Positions 20,501 through 31,287 of a DNA stretch of 64,000 bases are shown here, in pieces (position 1 is the first letter of the stretch; each line of letters opens with the position of its first letter). A program made the position numbers and the translations under genes. This stretch comes from Agarophyton chilense (taxonomy: Eukaryota > Rhodophyta > Florideophyceae > Gracilariales > Gracilariaceae), in contig JARGXX010000098.1 of assembly GCA_030374765.1 (NCBI GenBank), forward strand, positions 372,001 to 436,000, given 5' to 3'. Under the pieces are notes generated by a model that saw only the letters and a program-made list of their open reading frames with translations, had not been told where the DNA came from and did not search any database.

Positions 20501-21142
20501 AGCTCGTCAGTCACGCCAACCATCAGCGCTTCGATAACTCCAAGCACAAGTTTGAGCGTTTCTGCAACGGCGAGTATGTCCTCTTCTGTGACGCCCAGCC
20601 CGAGCACTTCGATATCACCAACTGCAAGCGTGAGCACCTCAGCAACACCGAGCATTTCTCCAAGCCCAAGTGCATCGATGACTCCAAGTCCAAGTGTGAG
20701 CACCTCTCCATCTCCGAGCGTAAGTTCATCGATAACACCAAGCCCTAGCGCATCGGAAACTCCAAGCGTAAGTGCATCTCCAATGCCACCGACTCGCACG
20801 CCTAGACCGAGTCGCAGTCCAACGCGTACACCGAGGCCGAGTCGTCGTCCGAGGCCGAGTCGTCGTCCTAGGCCGAGTCGTCGTCCTAGGCCGAGTCGTC
20901 GTCCGAGGCCGAGTCGGCCTCAGAAGCCCGAACGTCCCCAGAGATCCGAACGGGCTCTGAGGCCCAAAGGTCGCGGAAAAGAGAGTGCGGATGCAACGCC
21001 GAATGAATCCGCCATTAGAGACCTCGGCTCAGCTTCTGAAAGAATTCAGGTGGGACCAGAACCTCTGCAAAATTGGCTGGACAGCGGAAGTGATAATGCT
21101 AGGAAGATTGTCTGGGCAGTTGGCCCGCACGTACCCGAATGA
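17537..21142 (+). CDS. Secreted Ser/Pro/Met-repeat protein with basic tail, two exons
   Basis: Exons 17537-18664 and 18719-21142 with a 54-bp intron (GTAAGT...CCACAG), giving about 1183 residues. The first exon runs in frame into a stop just after the donor, and the second restores the frame. A signal peptide is visible (residues 1-28, core LWLLCVLFFSAC). Then follow a Ser/Thr/Pro/acidic mucin-like region, about 70 hexapeptide repeats (MSASPS, MTATPS or MSSSPS), a looser Ser/Pro/Thr repeat region, a basic repeat of RPSRRP, and a short unique C-terminus. There is no membrane anchor. It looks like an extracellular-matrix or cell-wall protein, probably O-glycosylated. The Arg-rich tail could bind anionic polysaccharide (inference). 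I do not recognise an orthologue. Confidence 0.8.
18871..20140 (+). repeat. 18-bp coding minisatellite (about 70 units)
   Basis: Tandem 18-bp units of the form AGCATGAGCGCATCACCA with three main amino-acid variants (ASPSMS, ATPSMT, SSPSMS). Higher-order blocks of several units are repeated, showing past unequal exchange. The frame is never broken, so the array is under coding constraint. It also opens a long spurious antisense frame. Confidence 0.9.
20800..20925 (+). repeat. 18-bp repeat encoding RPSRRP
   Basis: Tandem units of CGTCGTCCTAGGCCGAGT type near the 3' end of the repetitive secreted protein gene. They encode a run of Arg/Pro/Ser that makes this part strongly basic, in contrast with the acidic first exon. 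Confidence 0.75.
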
Positions 21143-22416
21143 ATGAGAAGATGTTGACATTGTAGGATTACGTATTCTATTCCTTGGTTGTAGTATGAGA
21201 TACATGAGCAATGGAAAGACTTGCCTTGCCTGCATTTGCGTTGATTAAAGAGAATATACTCAATCGAAAATGTTAAATGAGAGTAAGAGATGTGCTTAGG
21301 GTTGTTTAATGATGATTGGTAGGTTGTGATGTGAATGAATCATTCCGAATGATACAGCACAGCATTTGCGTTGGGTCGCGTTTATGAGAAAATTATAAGA
21401 CAAACATAGCATTGAGAACATGTAGATGTCGGTTGATGATTGAGAATTTGTGATTAGAAGATGCTATCCATACGGATTAATAATACATTTAGCCCTGTTC
21501 AGGCTTGGGCATTGACCTTTTCATCTTTGCGGCGAACATACATTGTCTGTAGCCCTAAGGCTGGACCGAGAAGGGTAGCGCAAAAGGGGACAGTGTACGC
21601 GCAGTATGATGGCAAGGTAGGTGTGTGAGGTACGAAGGTAACAACGACCCAGATGTCCGAATCAGGTTGCGTGTCATTGTCGTGCGATATACTCTGCAGA
21701 TGCCGGGATCAGGTTCAGGGCAAAGACCAAGATTTTTTCAGTTCTGGAGGCTAATTGACGGTCCATGCAATCGAGACATCCCACCTGAACAGAGCGACAT
21801 ACAGCTGAGGTCATTAAACTCGTCCAAGCAATCGGTCAGCTTGCCGGTCGCCCTTGCGGGCCTGGGTGGTACGTCATGAAAAAACACCCGTCTAGCTGCA
21901 CGAACGCAGTAGGTCACGAACTTGTCGTCGGAAGAAGATCCAACTGCCGTTTTCCCTGAATTTTTCCTTCGAAGGAAGAGCTCCAACGGAGCCTCTGGAC
22001 AGGGCTGTTTCCTGGGGTGTTCACGGGGGAACTACGCTTGGGCTGGATGAAGATGCAGGTTAAGCACCGGTTCTTTTGCCCGACTTCGTCGATTGCATGA
22101 GGGTTGGGTAGAAGGACGTCGTGAACGGGTTTTCCGGCTGCAAACGTGGTACATGCGAAGCCCCTTGTCGGGGTGTGCCCTTTAGCTGACGATCTCTCGA
22201 GGTTGAATGGTGCGAGCGATATATGAAAAGCTGAAGGCTGAAGTCGTAAGTGACGAAACGCTTCTGCGGCCGAGAACAACGCACTCATATATCAGCCTAG
22301 TGAGCGTAACACGGCTATAGATATGTAGTGGGCGGCTACAGTGTACAAGAAAGTACTACAAGCTGTTGGGGGTCCTTAGCAAGCCTCACATGATACGAGA
22401 AATTAACGTAAAGTCT
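21143..22416. other. Intergenic, no gene recognised
   Basis: ATTAAA near 21243 could serve as a poly(A) signal for the gene to the left. A minus-strand frame of 124 codons at 21914-22288 begins with ATG but has no recognisable domain or upstream TATA; I do not call it. Confidence 0.45.
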
Positions 22417-23702
22417 GTTTCAAAAACATATCCCTTGCACAAATATTTCGTAAAATGCCTTTTCGACTACAGTACACTCAATAAAAACAACACATGAAAA
22501 ATATCAAGTCAAAATACTGTTTCAAAAACATATCCTTTCGTCAGCCATATTCTCTACAGCGCGCTTTCAGTAGTTTGTTTTCGCCTCTTTAACCCTACTG
22601 ACACTTACAGAGTGTGTTATCATTTATTCAATAAAAAAATGAATTAAATTAAACGTTATTTTGTCACAGTAACTTGTGATACAAACTGTCGAATAAAAAA
22701 CTGTACTGAACTGTCTAATTTGCCCATGAATCATCTAATCTAGCACTCCATTGGTGTTTTCAATAAAATGAACAATGGAATTTCGTCATGAAAGATCCGT
22801 ATCAGTCATATTTAAACCATTCATGTACTGTTTCTAAACATTTGACTGTTTTACAAGCGCACTATCCTGCTAAAAATCATAATTTAATTCATACGTAAAG
22901 TAGGAATAAAGTAGCACAAAACTTTCTAACACTTCATCATAACGTTTCTAAGTCATTAAAGCTTTTGAAAAAGCTATTTTAGTTTGTGTTACTTCAAATA
23001 TGCCATCTAAAACCATCTCAGATGTATAACCAAAGAACTTTCTTACAAAACTCAAATTTGTTTTGCAATTATCATGATAATAGAATTTAAAGAAACCTTT
23101 TCCGTTCATATTCACAGTTTTCGTCCAAAAAATTATCTTTTTTTCATACTCTTTTTTTTAATGAGGCTTTTCTGAGGAACACAACGCACGTTTGCGTTTA
23201 TGGTGCGTTTTCAAAAGAAGATTCTTTTGTTGTTGTATAGTTTAATCAATTTTGAATTTTTAATTTGCGTCATATTTAAGAACATTTTAAATTCAAACAC
23301 TGTTTTGTTTCAATTATTTTTTCACGATGAAGTATCATAGAACAGATAAAGCTTACTTCCACGCGTTTTTGTGTTAGAAAGAATGCGGTATGGCTCAAAC
23401 ATCGCTTTAATTGATACCAAACAGAGTGTTCTGTAATAATTGTATGTTTTTGGGCTTTTTATTTGTTTTTGCGCTATAAAAGTTGGGATCATGCCTTTGT
23501 GGTCCATTTAAATAATTTTTATATAGTTTAGGCGAAATTACGGAGGTACACAAGTCATAATGGAGCTCTATATTTTATAAAGGATATGTTTAAGAAACAA
23601 GGTTTTTTACTTGAAAAGGTTTTATTCGGTGAGAAATCGGCTCTACAGTACAGAAAACGCCGTTTTTTGCCCGGTTTTAAGAAAGGATATGTTTTTGAAA
23701 CG
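22417..23702. mobile_element. AT-rich element with nested terminal inverted repeats
   Basis: GTTTCAAAAACATATCC occurs at 22417 and again at 22519. Its reverse complement GGATATGTTT(TTG/AAG)AAAC occurs near 23582 and at 23685-23702. The two pairs form outer and inner inverted repeats with nearly equal spacing (about 102 and 104 bases). The interior is very AT-rich and has no significant frame. This is the form of a non-autonomous DNA transposon (MITE-like) with duplicated ends, or one element nested in another. I could not confirm a target-site duplication. Confidence 0.55.
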
Positions 23703-24717
23703 CACTGTACGTGCTCACATAAAAAGAGAGAGAAAATCTTGCGTCTGCGTGTGAGCCCAATACGAGTGAGATCAGTGTTAACAGTGGTATGGAACCTGGA
23801 GCGGCGTGGTCATATATCCTTGTGAGTAGGGTCAGGCCATCCATCACCTGTCCCACAGCTGCCGTGGTGTACTGTGAACAGACAAAGGGCAGCGCGGAGG
23901 CTCTGACGCTGAAACTGGACCAACCCGGGGAGATGCCGTAAAACGACCGTTCGTGCAGAGACTCAGACGAATTGATTGGCATCGATTACAACCCTCTATG
24001 AGGTCGGGACGCTGCCCAAATCCCGGCAAACGTACCAGTATACTACACGAACACGCACGCCGCTGGTGCTGGTATAGGGTATGGGGTGGCACCAGTGACT
24101 GCTCCGACCAGCAAAGGGCCGAGTCGTTGAGCCTGGGGCGGCCACATCGACATAGCTTATGCAGCCGCGACTGTGAACACTGGGTACCAATTAGGCAGAG
24201 AGAAAACACGCATCCAGCACAGGGGGGTGTACGTAAAAAGACGAGGCCAGTAGCTGTGAGTGAGACGGACGTGTCATTTACTCTTGTATCCACGGTACCT
24301 GCAGAGAGAGGACAGGATCTGGAGCCCGGAGCGATGGCATGGGGCATCAAAGGGGAGCGTCTGCAAGTTGTGAACAGTGGCCAGGTCTGTCCACTGCATA
24401 TAGGGAACTGCACCTCCCCCATCTTTATCTGATAAAGGCAGGCATCACTTGGTGAAGGACAATGCCCTTCAAGGGGGTTTCTTCGCAGGACTTAGAAGTT
24501 TCGCTCGCTTGAGGAATAGCTTGGGCTATGACAAGCTATACCGCTATTGCGTGCTGACAGCCTGTTAGGACCGGAAGGGCACACGGGTGGAACACGTGGA
24601 CTGCACGGATGCCAACGCTCGAGTACGAGGCGTGCCACACGTGGCCCGGACTGTACCTAATGGTTAGTATTATTTAGTATTTTTTAGTATTTATTTATCT
24701 ACGCTATCGCTATTTAG
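23703..24717. other. Unassigned segment with overlapping frames on both strands
   Basis: GC content rises sharply relative to the element on its left. A plus frame (23953-24432, starting ATG) and a minus frame (23844-24422) cover the same DNA; neither has a domain I recognise. It may be an internal fragment of a retroelement belonging to the LTR that follows at 24718. The last 60 bases are a TTAGTATT(A/T) micro-repeat. Confidence 0.3.
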
Positions 24718-25338
24718 TGTCTATTTTTCGGGCGCGCGCCCACTGTCAGGGGCCGCGCGCCACACTATTTAGGAGGTTGAGCACTGCTCCCCAGTAAACA
24801 CCCTCTTGGGAGACCAAGGAGGGAGTCTTGGCTCTGAACTTTTCGCCTTCGGCGCGTCTTCACCGCATACTGCGTGAGCGCCCATTGCACGTTATTCCAT
24901 CCACCCCTCTGTCAACTAGAGTGCTACCTCCACCTTGGGTTCATATTTAATCACCGACACTTGTCGTAGTCTCGCCCCTGTATAGAGTTTCGCCCCCGTT
25001 TTCCTCTTGTTCTTCTTTTTGTCTCTCGTGAGTGGCTGCCCCACTCACCCCGCTCGCCCACCTCATACGAGTGTTTCCTCGCTTCTTTTCCGACAATCGT
25101 CGTGATACCGCTTCGCCTAGGATTGGTCACACCCCGGACTGTGCCGTGCTCACCTAAACACTCTAGGTATATCCCGCCGGATTGGCCTCGGTCTTACACC
25201 CGACTCCGTCGTGCCTTTCCACAGTGGCTCTGTTTCTGTGCTCCTCTGGGACGCGTCTCCTCCGCCTGAGGCGTGTCTCTCAAGAGAGGAAGATCCCGAA
25301 CACCTTCGTGGTGTCTTCGGTCCAAGCGTTGTCCTACA
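24718..25338 (-). repeat. Second, truncated copy of the element A LTR
   Basis: Starts TGTCTATTTTTCGGG like 3944 and aligns with 3944-4565 throughout with few substitutions and almost no gaps. It then breaks off about 230 bases before the expected LTR end. The six bases before the start (ATTTAG) also match the first copy, so the copy may include a little of the internal side. No Gag or Pol is attached. Confidence 0.75.
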
Positions 25339-26080
25339 AGGTCAATTTGAACTGGAGCGAAGCGGCGGTGTCTAGATCTACAATGACCACTTTCTCGAAG
25401 CCGGATGGCGACTAGTGTCTATACGACCACTGGCCTCATATGAGGCCTAATTTACAACATCGATAATTTTTGTAAACTTCGTCAATTTCCTTAAATTTTT
25501 GTGCCTAGATGTTGTCAACACTCTCTTCTTCCCTGGCTTTAACCTCAAAGATCACAAACGATCGTCCACAACCTGTAAACAACAAATCTTTACTCCATTC
25601 TTTCATAATTTATCAAAAATGTCATCATCTATGGATCCCCGACGTGTAGTGGGAAACAGAGTTTACACCCGCACGCGTCTCTTTATATAAGAGAGCGACT
25701 GTTAACGCTTCTTTGGCACGCAATGGAAGAAAAAACTGGTCAGCGGGACTGTTACAAAATTGGACGTTTTGGTCAAAAATAATCAAAAACACACTTTTGT
25801 CACCATAAAATTAGAGCTCCCTGCTGACGAGAAAATGTTTAATCTCAAATTTACAATATAAAAACCGGGGATCATGTGTCACGGTTCAGGAAACTGTTCA
25901 AGAAGCCCTTAATTCAAACGTGGAGATGAATGGTGCTGCTATTACTAACGAAGTTTCGAACAATGAAAAGCAGCCTACTGCTACGAATGGCAATGAAAGT
26001 CACACATTGAATCCGTTGAGCTCTTTTGCTGTGACAAAAAGTGACAGGCAAGACCGCTTTGTTGAAGTTTGTTCGACAAA
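25339..26080. other. AT-rich stretch before the piggyBac remnant
   Basis: No gene recognised. A plus-strand open run after an ATG at 25926 encodes an Asn/Thr/Ser-rich segment ending near 26092 and may be the decayed N-terminus of the transposase that follows. TAGTGTCTAT at 25413-25422 repeats the LTR start sequence seen at 24715. Confidence 0.4.
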
Positions 26081-27384
26081 AAGGAAAAAGTAAAATGTAT
26101 CCTTGAATCTGTATGATCCAGTGCAAATGCATCAATGAGAAGTCGCGTGACCTATGGGAGATTTTATCTCCGGAATTCATGCACCTTCGGGGCTCTCTCC
26201 ATACGGTTTCTTCATGTAGATGTTTTCTGTAGCTCATTTGGAAAGAATTATGCGATCTACAAACTCTCGGATGGAAGGAAAGGCTTCAACTAGACTACAG
26301 GAAGTGAAATTTTGAAGTATTTTGGTTTGGTGGTGTTAATTACATGCTTTCAGTTTTCAAATAGAAGATCACTGTGGTCTAAAGAAACGTGTTTGAAATA
26401 TGTTGAATCTTAGCAGCTCGGAAAGATCATGTCAGGCAATCGTACTGAAGATTCACGAAACTTTATCGTTTTCAGTGGCCCTGGAAACGATCAAAAATCA
26501 GAACAATGCAGGTGGTCATGCGTTTCTGAGTTTTTGAAAGCTATAAATGACCATTGAAAGGCTTTCGTAACTCAGACACACACTCTGTGCGTGGACGAAA
26601 GTATGTCACGTTGGTATGGACTCGGGGGGAACTGGATTGAAATTGGACTTCCACACTACACTGTTTTTTATAGGAAACCTGAAAATGGTTGTGAATTAAA
26701 GACAGTGTGTTGTGGAAGGAGTGGAGTTATTCTCAAAATAGAAATCACGAAGGGAGCTACGCATCCAGATATACAGCCTTTTGAATCGGAACATGCGCAT
26801 GGAACAGCTGTTTTAATGAGACTTGTCGAAAATTGGTTCGAAACTGATCGAATCGTTTGTGCCGCTTCATACTTTGCATCTGTTGAAATAGCTGGAGAAC
26901 TTTTAAAAAGAGGGATGCGATTTATTGGGGTTGTAAAAACAGCCACCAGAAGGTTTCCTATGAAACATCTTGCCGTACTTACGATGACGGTATGAGGCCA
27001 GCACGTGTCAATGGTCGCCAAACTGCCTGAATTGAATCGAAAGATGATTTCTGTGATCTGGATGGACCGTAAGAGGATATATTTTATCAGCACTTGTAGC
27101 AGTACCCAACCAGGAACTCCTATTTCTCGTCAAAGATGGAGGACAACTGGTGAAATAACAAAGAAAATTCCGCTTTCTATTGTTTGTTAAGAGGTTTTCG
27201 AGGAGTACAATTCTTGTTGTTCAAGAATTAATAGGCAAAATAGGTCACGGCAAGATGATATGAATAGGGAAAAGAAGATTGAAGTGAAAGAATAATCTTT
27301 TAGAGTGAATACTTCTTTACTTGCAATGTGCGTGGTTGATGCTTGGAATCTTCACAAGGGGGCATACGGGAACACAATCCGTTC
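26081..27384 (+). pseudogene. Decayed piggyBac-family transposase
   Basis: Plus-strand frame with hallmarks of the DDE_Tnp_1_7 (piggyBac) family: VDESMSRWYGLGG, RKPENGCELKTVCCGRSG, ELLKRGMRFIGVVKTATRR, then MISVIWMDRKRIYFIST and, near the end, FRVNTSLLAMCVVDAWNLHKG. Three stop codons interrupt one and the same frame (26993 TGA, 27188 TAA, about 27292 TAA). Upstream of 26591 the coding trace continues in pieces with further stops and frame changes. Family members cut and paste at TTAA. With this many breaks it cannot make a full protein. The best-preserved segment is 26591-26992. Confidence 0.8.
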
Positions 27385-27483
27385 TTTGAATTAATCTAAC
27401 TGTAAGTCTTTGGGACCTTAACACGGCCCCATGGAACTTAAGCTCTCTAAGATTCATTTCGAAAAAAAAGTTGCAAAGCTTTG

Positions 27484-29340
27484 TGCTTCTGTTTTCAACT
27501 CCCCGGCGGGCGAAGTGCACAGAAAATTTTCATGTAGGCCCGGTAGATCCTGGTGAATTGTTTCAATTGCTTCCCAGGTTCGATAAATATGGTCGGGTAA
27601 CCTTTGCCACTCCACTAGGATTCCGAAAGTTGTTCCATGTCGCCGTCACTCTTCCGCTTGATGTGGCAGCCAAATGCGTCCCCGTTCGCGATACAGCCCA
27701 TCATCACCTATAGCGAGGCCCTCAGGCACTCTTTGTACACTTTGAGCCTCTCTGATCTGGTCAATGGAGGGTCACTGGATGGTGTCAGTGGCAGGAATGA
27801 TCTGATCTACTGTCTGGACCAAGCTGTACACCATCTTTGTGGAAATCTTGTGCTTGCGATACCCTTTGGTCCATCTCGTTAGCACGTCAGCACATACATT
27901 TCTTTCACCCGCAATTTGTTCCATGTGATAGTGGAAGCGCGAGAGAGACATGGCCCACCTTTGTACCTTTGCCGCAACCTTTCTTTTTAGTGTAGGGATC
28001 AGTGCATACGGCGCAAAAACCAACAACAGATTTCGATGATTTGTAAAGACGTCGACTGGGTGCTCGTCTAGGAACAGGTAGTCAAGTTTCTCAAAGGCTT
28101 CCTGTTCATAGGTGCTCCAGTTGCACTGCACTCCTTTGAATGTACCCCCAAGAAAAGCAAGTGGTTCATGCTCCTGTTCCTCTTCAGGTTTTTTGAGACC
28201 TTCCAGATTGATCTGCGTTACCACCGCAGCCCAATGGTTGTTGGAAGCATCCGTATAAACTCACAGCACCTTTCCTCGTCGGCGATAGGATAAGAAGACG
28301 GCATTACGCAATCTGTCCTGTAGATCTCTGAAGGCCTCCTTGTGTTCCCGGCCCCAGGAAAGGGTGCTCAATGGCATCCCTTTAATTGCCCGCTTCTTCC
28401 TCTTTCCGGCCTTGATATATGCTTCCTCGAGCACTGTAACCAAGGGCGCAACTCGTCGTTCAAATTCGGGGATCGAGATTGCCATCCATCGGCAACAGTG
28501 TATGAATTCGCACAATTCCTGCGCGAACTCCGGTCCTTGCATATACTTCAGACCTTGCACGTTGGTTGGGTCCATGCTTTAACCGTATTTTTTTATATCT
28601 CTTCCATGCCATCTTACACCGGGGGCAAACAGCTTGCACTTTTATGCCGAAAGAAGGAGATGGGTTTCCTTACATATCTTAAAGAATCGCCTCAGGGTTG
28701 AGAACAACTCCTTTTCATCGCCCGCATGGATGTTAAAAAAGTAGATCCATGATTTAAGTTTCTTTCGTAGCTTTTTAAAGAGAGGTTCAATGGTTGACTG
28801 GAAATGGGCTGCTGCATTCTTCAAACCGGGTATGACTCCTTTTGAGGAGTAAGTCCCGTCTGAGTAGACAACACCACAGGAATCATATGAGTCTGGATGC
28901 AATGTGAGCTTCCAATAGCTGTGAACGAAGTCAACTACCGCGAAGCAATTGCTCCCTTGGAAGTCCTGGATTTCGGACTCCAAGTGCGGTATTGGCCAAG
29001 CCTTGATCGTGGCAGCATTCACAGGTCGAAGGTCAATTGGACATCTGTACTGCGCTATGGTGCCATCCTCTGGTACCATCAAAGGCGCTGCTTGCCATTC
29101 TGCGTGGGGGTTTGGTATAAAAATGCCTAGCTCCAGCAGTTTTGCAACGTATGGCTTTAAGAAAGCTCGTTGCGGCGCAGCATATCTGCGAGCTTTTACC
29201 TTCACCGGCCGCTTCTCTGGTTGTAACTCGATAGTCATTGGCGGAACTCTGGCTGGGTCGGATTTCTCCAGCCTTAATCGAAAATCGGTTTGAACTCGTC
29301 GATAAGCTTTTCCAGTTCCATTAGTTTTTTCTCAGACATT
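27484..29340 (-). pseudogene. Reverse transcriptase, RNase H and integrase start of element B
   Basis: One minus-strand frame with several stops. RT pieces (28642-29238): DGTIAQYRCPIDLRPVN, FAVVDFVHSYWKLTLHPDS and the segment where the catalytic aspartates should be, which reads SWIYFFNIHAGDEKEL, so both metal-binding Asp residues are gone. The thumb/connection lies at 28261-28575. RNase H (27772-28224) has NWSTYEQEAF, VDVFTNHRNLLLVF and ERNVCADVLTRW. The beginning of an integrase (DGLYRERGRIWLPHQAEE) follows before the trace ends near 27484. Stops are TAA between RT pieces (near 28642 and 28579) and TGA at 28261. Not functional. Confidence 0.8.
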
Positions 29341-29441
29341 CCTTTTTCTCTGGTCTGGTCAACGAGCAATCTATCCAAGTCTGCAGGAACATCTTCGCAT
29401 AGATCAATGTAAACATCGGATTCTTAGAGCTGATCGTCGTC

Positions 29442-30935
29442 CTATCCTCCTTGGCTGTGGTACACGCCATTACTACGCATAAACGCTATCCTACCGAAGT
29501 CTTGGTATATGCGTCGTGCGGCGTCGTCCTCCATCGCCTGGGGTACATTAATGACCCCGTAGTGTTTGTCAAACGCAGCTGTAAGAACTGCTTTGTTGTA
29601 GCAACCAATGGCTTGTAGCCCATGCCTGCCGATAGTAACACTCTCAGATTCCACCTTCGCGCTTTTCCGCGGGAGGGATCTCAGGATCAGTCTTTTATCA
29701 TGTCGAATACACAAGTGCACATCCATGACAGACTTGTGGGTACAACACACTTCTCCAGACGTCTTTCCGATTCCCGTGTAGACATGGGGTGGATTCAACT
29801 CCATAACTTTAAGTCCTGGGGCTGAAGATTGTAATGTCTTAAAGATATCCTCGGGGACTATGTGGACATCTGAGCCTTGGTCAGCCATTACGAAGACCTC
29901 CACAGCATCTTGACGGAACGTCACGCTAAACAAAGCCGAGTGAGAATCTATTTCCTCGACCCCGATGCGATGAAATTGGCCTTTTTTCATGGGCTCCCTT
30001 CTTTGACCAGCGCTTTTCGCTTCTCGTTCAAGGCGTTTCCGGGCTTTGTACTCGTTTCTGTACTTTGCCTTCTGCTCCATGGTCGAAATGAGACACTGAT
30101 CAATGAAGTGAAAGCCATCACATTCTGGGTTGAAACAAGGTGGCAGCTCATTATTCGCCTTGTTAACAGCTCCTTGTTTAGGACTCGAGTTCCAAATTTC
30201 CTCGTTTGGAAAGCCTACAGACTTGGGCCGTTTTTTGTCCCTGCGCCTTTCCCAAATCCGTTGTTTCGAGTTCTTGCGTTTTCGTTTGCGTACTTGCGTT
30301 TTCTCTTCACTCGAAGAATAGCTCTCACTGGAACTTGCAAGTTCTTGTTCGGATTCTTGCTCTTGCTCAAGACTTTTGGCCTTGCGCGCTCGCTCATGCA
30401 TAAATGCACCAAAATAATTCTTCTCAAATCCCCCGTATCTTTGCGACTCTACAATGTCCTTCATTCTTTGACGAAGCCGTGCTGGCTTGATGCCTTTGAT
30501 AATGTGCTTCTTGGCAATGTGTGGCTTTTGGGTTGGAAGCTCTTGCATCCTGGCGGCCTCCAACACAGTGAGTTACTTGTAATGCAAACTCCAGACACGA
30601 TCCTCGGCTTTTTTGAGGCTGGTATCCATCTTGACCTTTCGAAATGTGTACTCGATTTTCGTCAAGTGGTCGCCTTCGGGGGTTAAACTGGCACGTTCTT
30701 TCACACAGTCTTGGAGCTGTTCTTCAGTGATTTTCGCAATACTATCCGTCTTTATCCAGTGTGCAGTCCAGAAGATGTGTAGATACAAGTTATCTACAGA
30801 GGTCTTGTAGGACGTGGGAGTGACCTTTATTTCGTGTTCCCTGTGTTTCTCCGCAATATGCTGTTCGTACAGCTCACGCTGTTTTTGAAAAGCCGTAAAG
30901 TGCGTGGTCGCGACACCTTGCAGTCGGGGCGCTTC
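29442..30935 (-). pseudogene. Gag and protease of element B
   Basis: Two open pieces in the same frame (30573-30935 and 29442-30566) separated by one in-frame TAA (30573-30575); the downstream apparent start is GTG and the upstream one TTG. Visible are a charged Gag region, an Arg/Lys/Ser-Glu tract, a zinc-knuckle-like CFNPECDGFHFIDQC (C-x4-C-x4-H-x4-C, altered spacing) and a protease-like VFVMADQGSDVHIVP with a DQG in place of D(S/T)G. Pol lies in the -1 frame relative to this, as in element A. Confidence 0.7.
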
Positions 30936-31287
30936 CAATTTGAGACGATGGTCTGTCTAACCGTTGTGCTCGTGTTATCCGTTTAGTTCTCCATTGTGGT
31001 GAGCAAATTGATGGAAATTGCACACTCAAGCCTGCGTTTGCAAACAACAATCACTGTTGCAACTAGAATCTGCAACTCGCGCTTCATTTTACTTCTTTGC
31101 GGAACACAAATCGGTCGGCCCTGAGTTTCTCTCAACTGTGACAGAGCCCGCATTTACTTTTGTAAGGGAATCGCGCCAATGCTCTTATATGAGGCACTTC
31201 CTGGGTTCGCGACCCTTGAGAAGTTCTGCAACGTTCAAATGATCTTTTTTTGAATTAAACTAACTGTTAGTCTTTGCGACCTTAACA

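Larger units (their letters stand above)
27385..31287 (-). mobile_element. Decayed Ty3/gypsy-like element B
   Basis: Minus-strand Gag/protease frame (29442-30935) and Pol pieces (about 27484-29340) in the expected order. A 39-bp sequence with three mismatches occurs at both ends as a direct repeat (27385-27423 and 31249-31287), containing TGTTAGTC...TTAACA. It could be a remnant of LTR ends or an unrelated repeat. No full LTRs remain. Stops within one frame show simple decay rather than rearrangement. Confidence 0.65.

Noticed and set aside
18745-20799. 684-codon antisense frame rich in Leu/Gly/Asp/Met
   Set aside because: It is the mirror of the 18-bp coding repeat of the secreted protein. 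The repeat keeps several frames open; there is no promoter or independent start.
21914-22288. 124-codon minus frame with ATG
   Set aside because: No domain, no promoter, and composition typical of intergenic DNA here.
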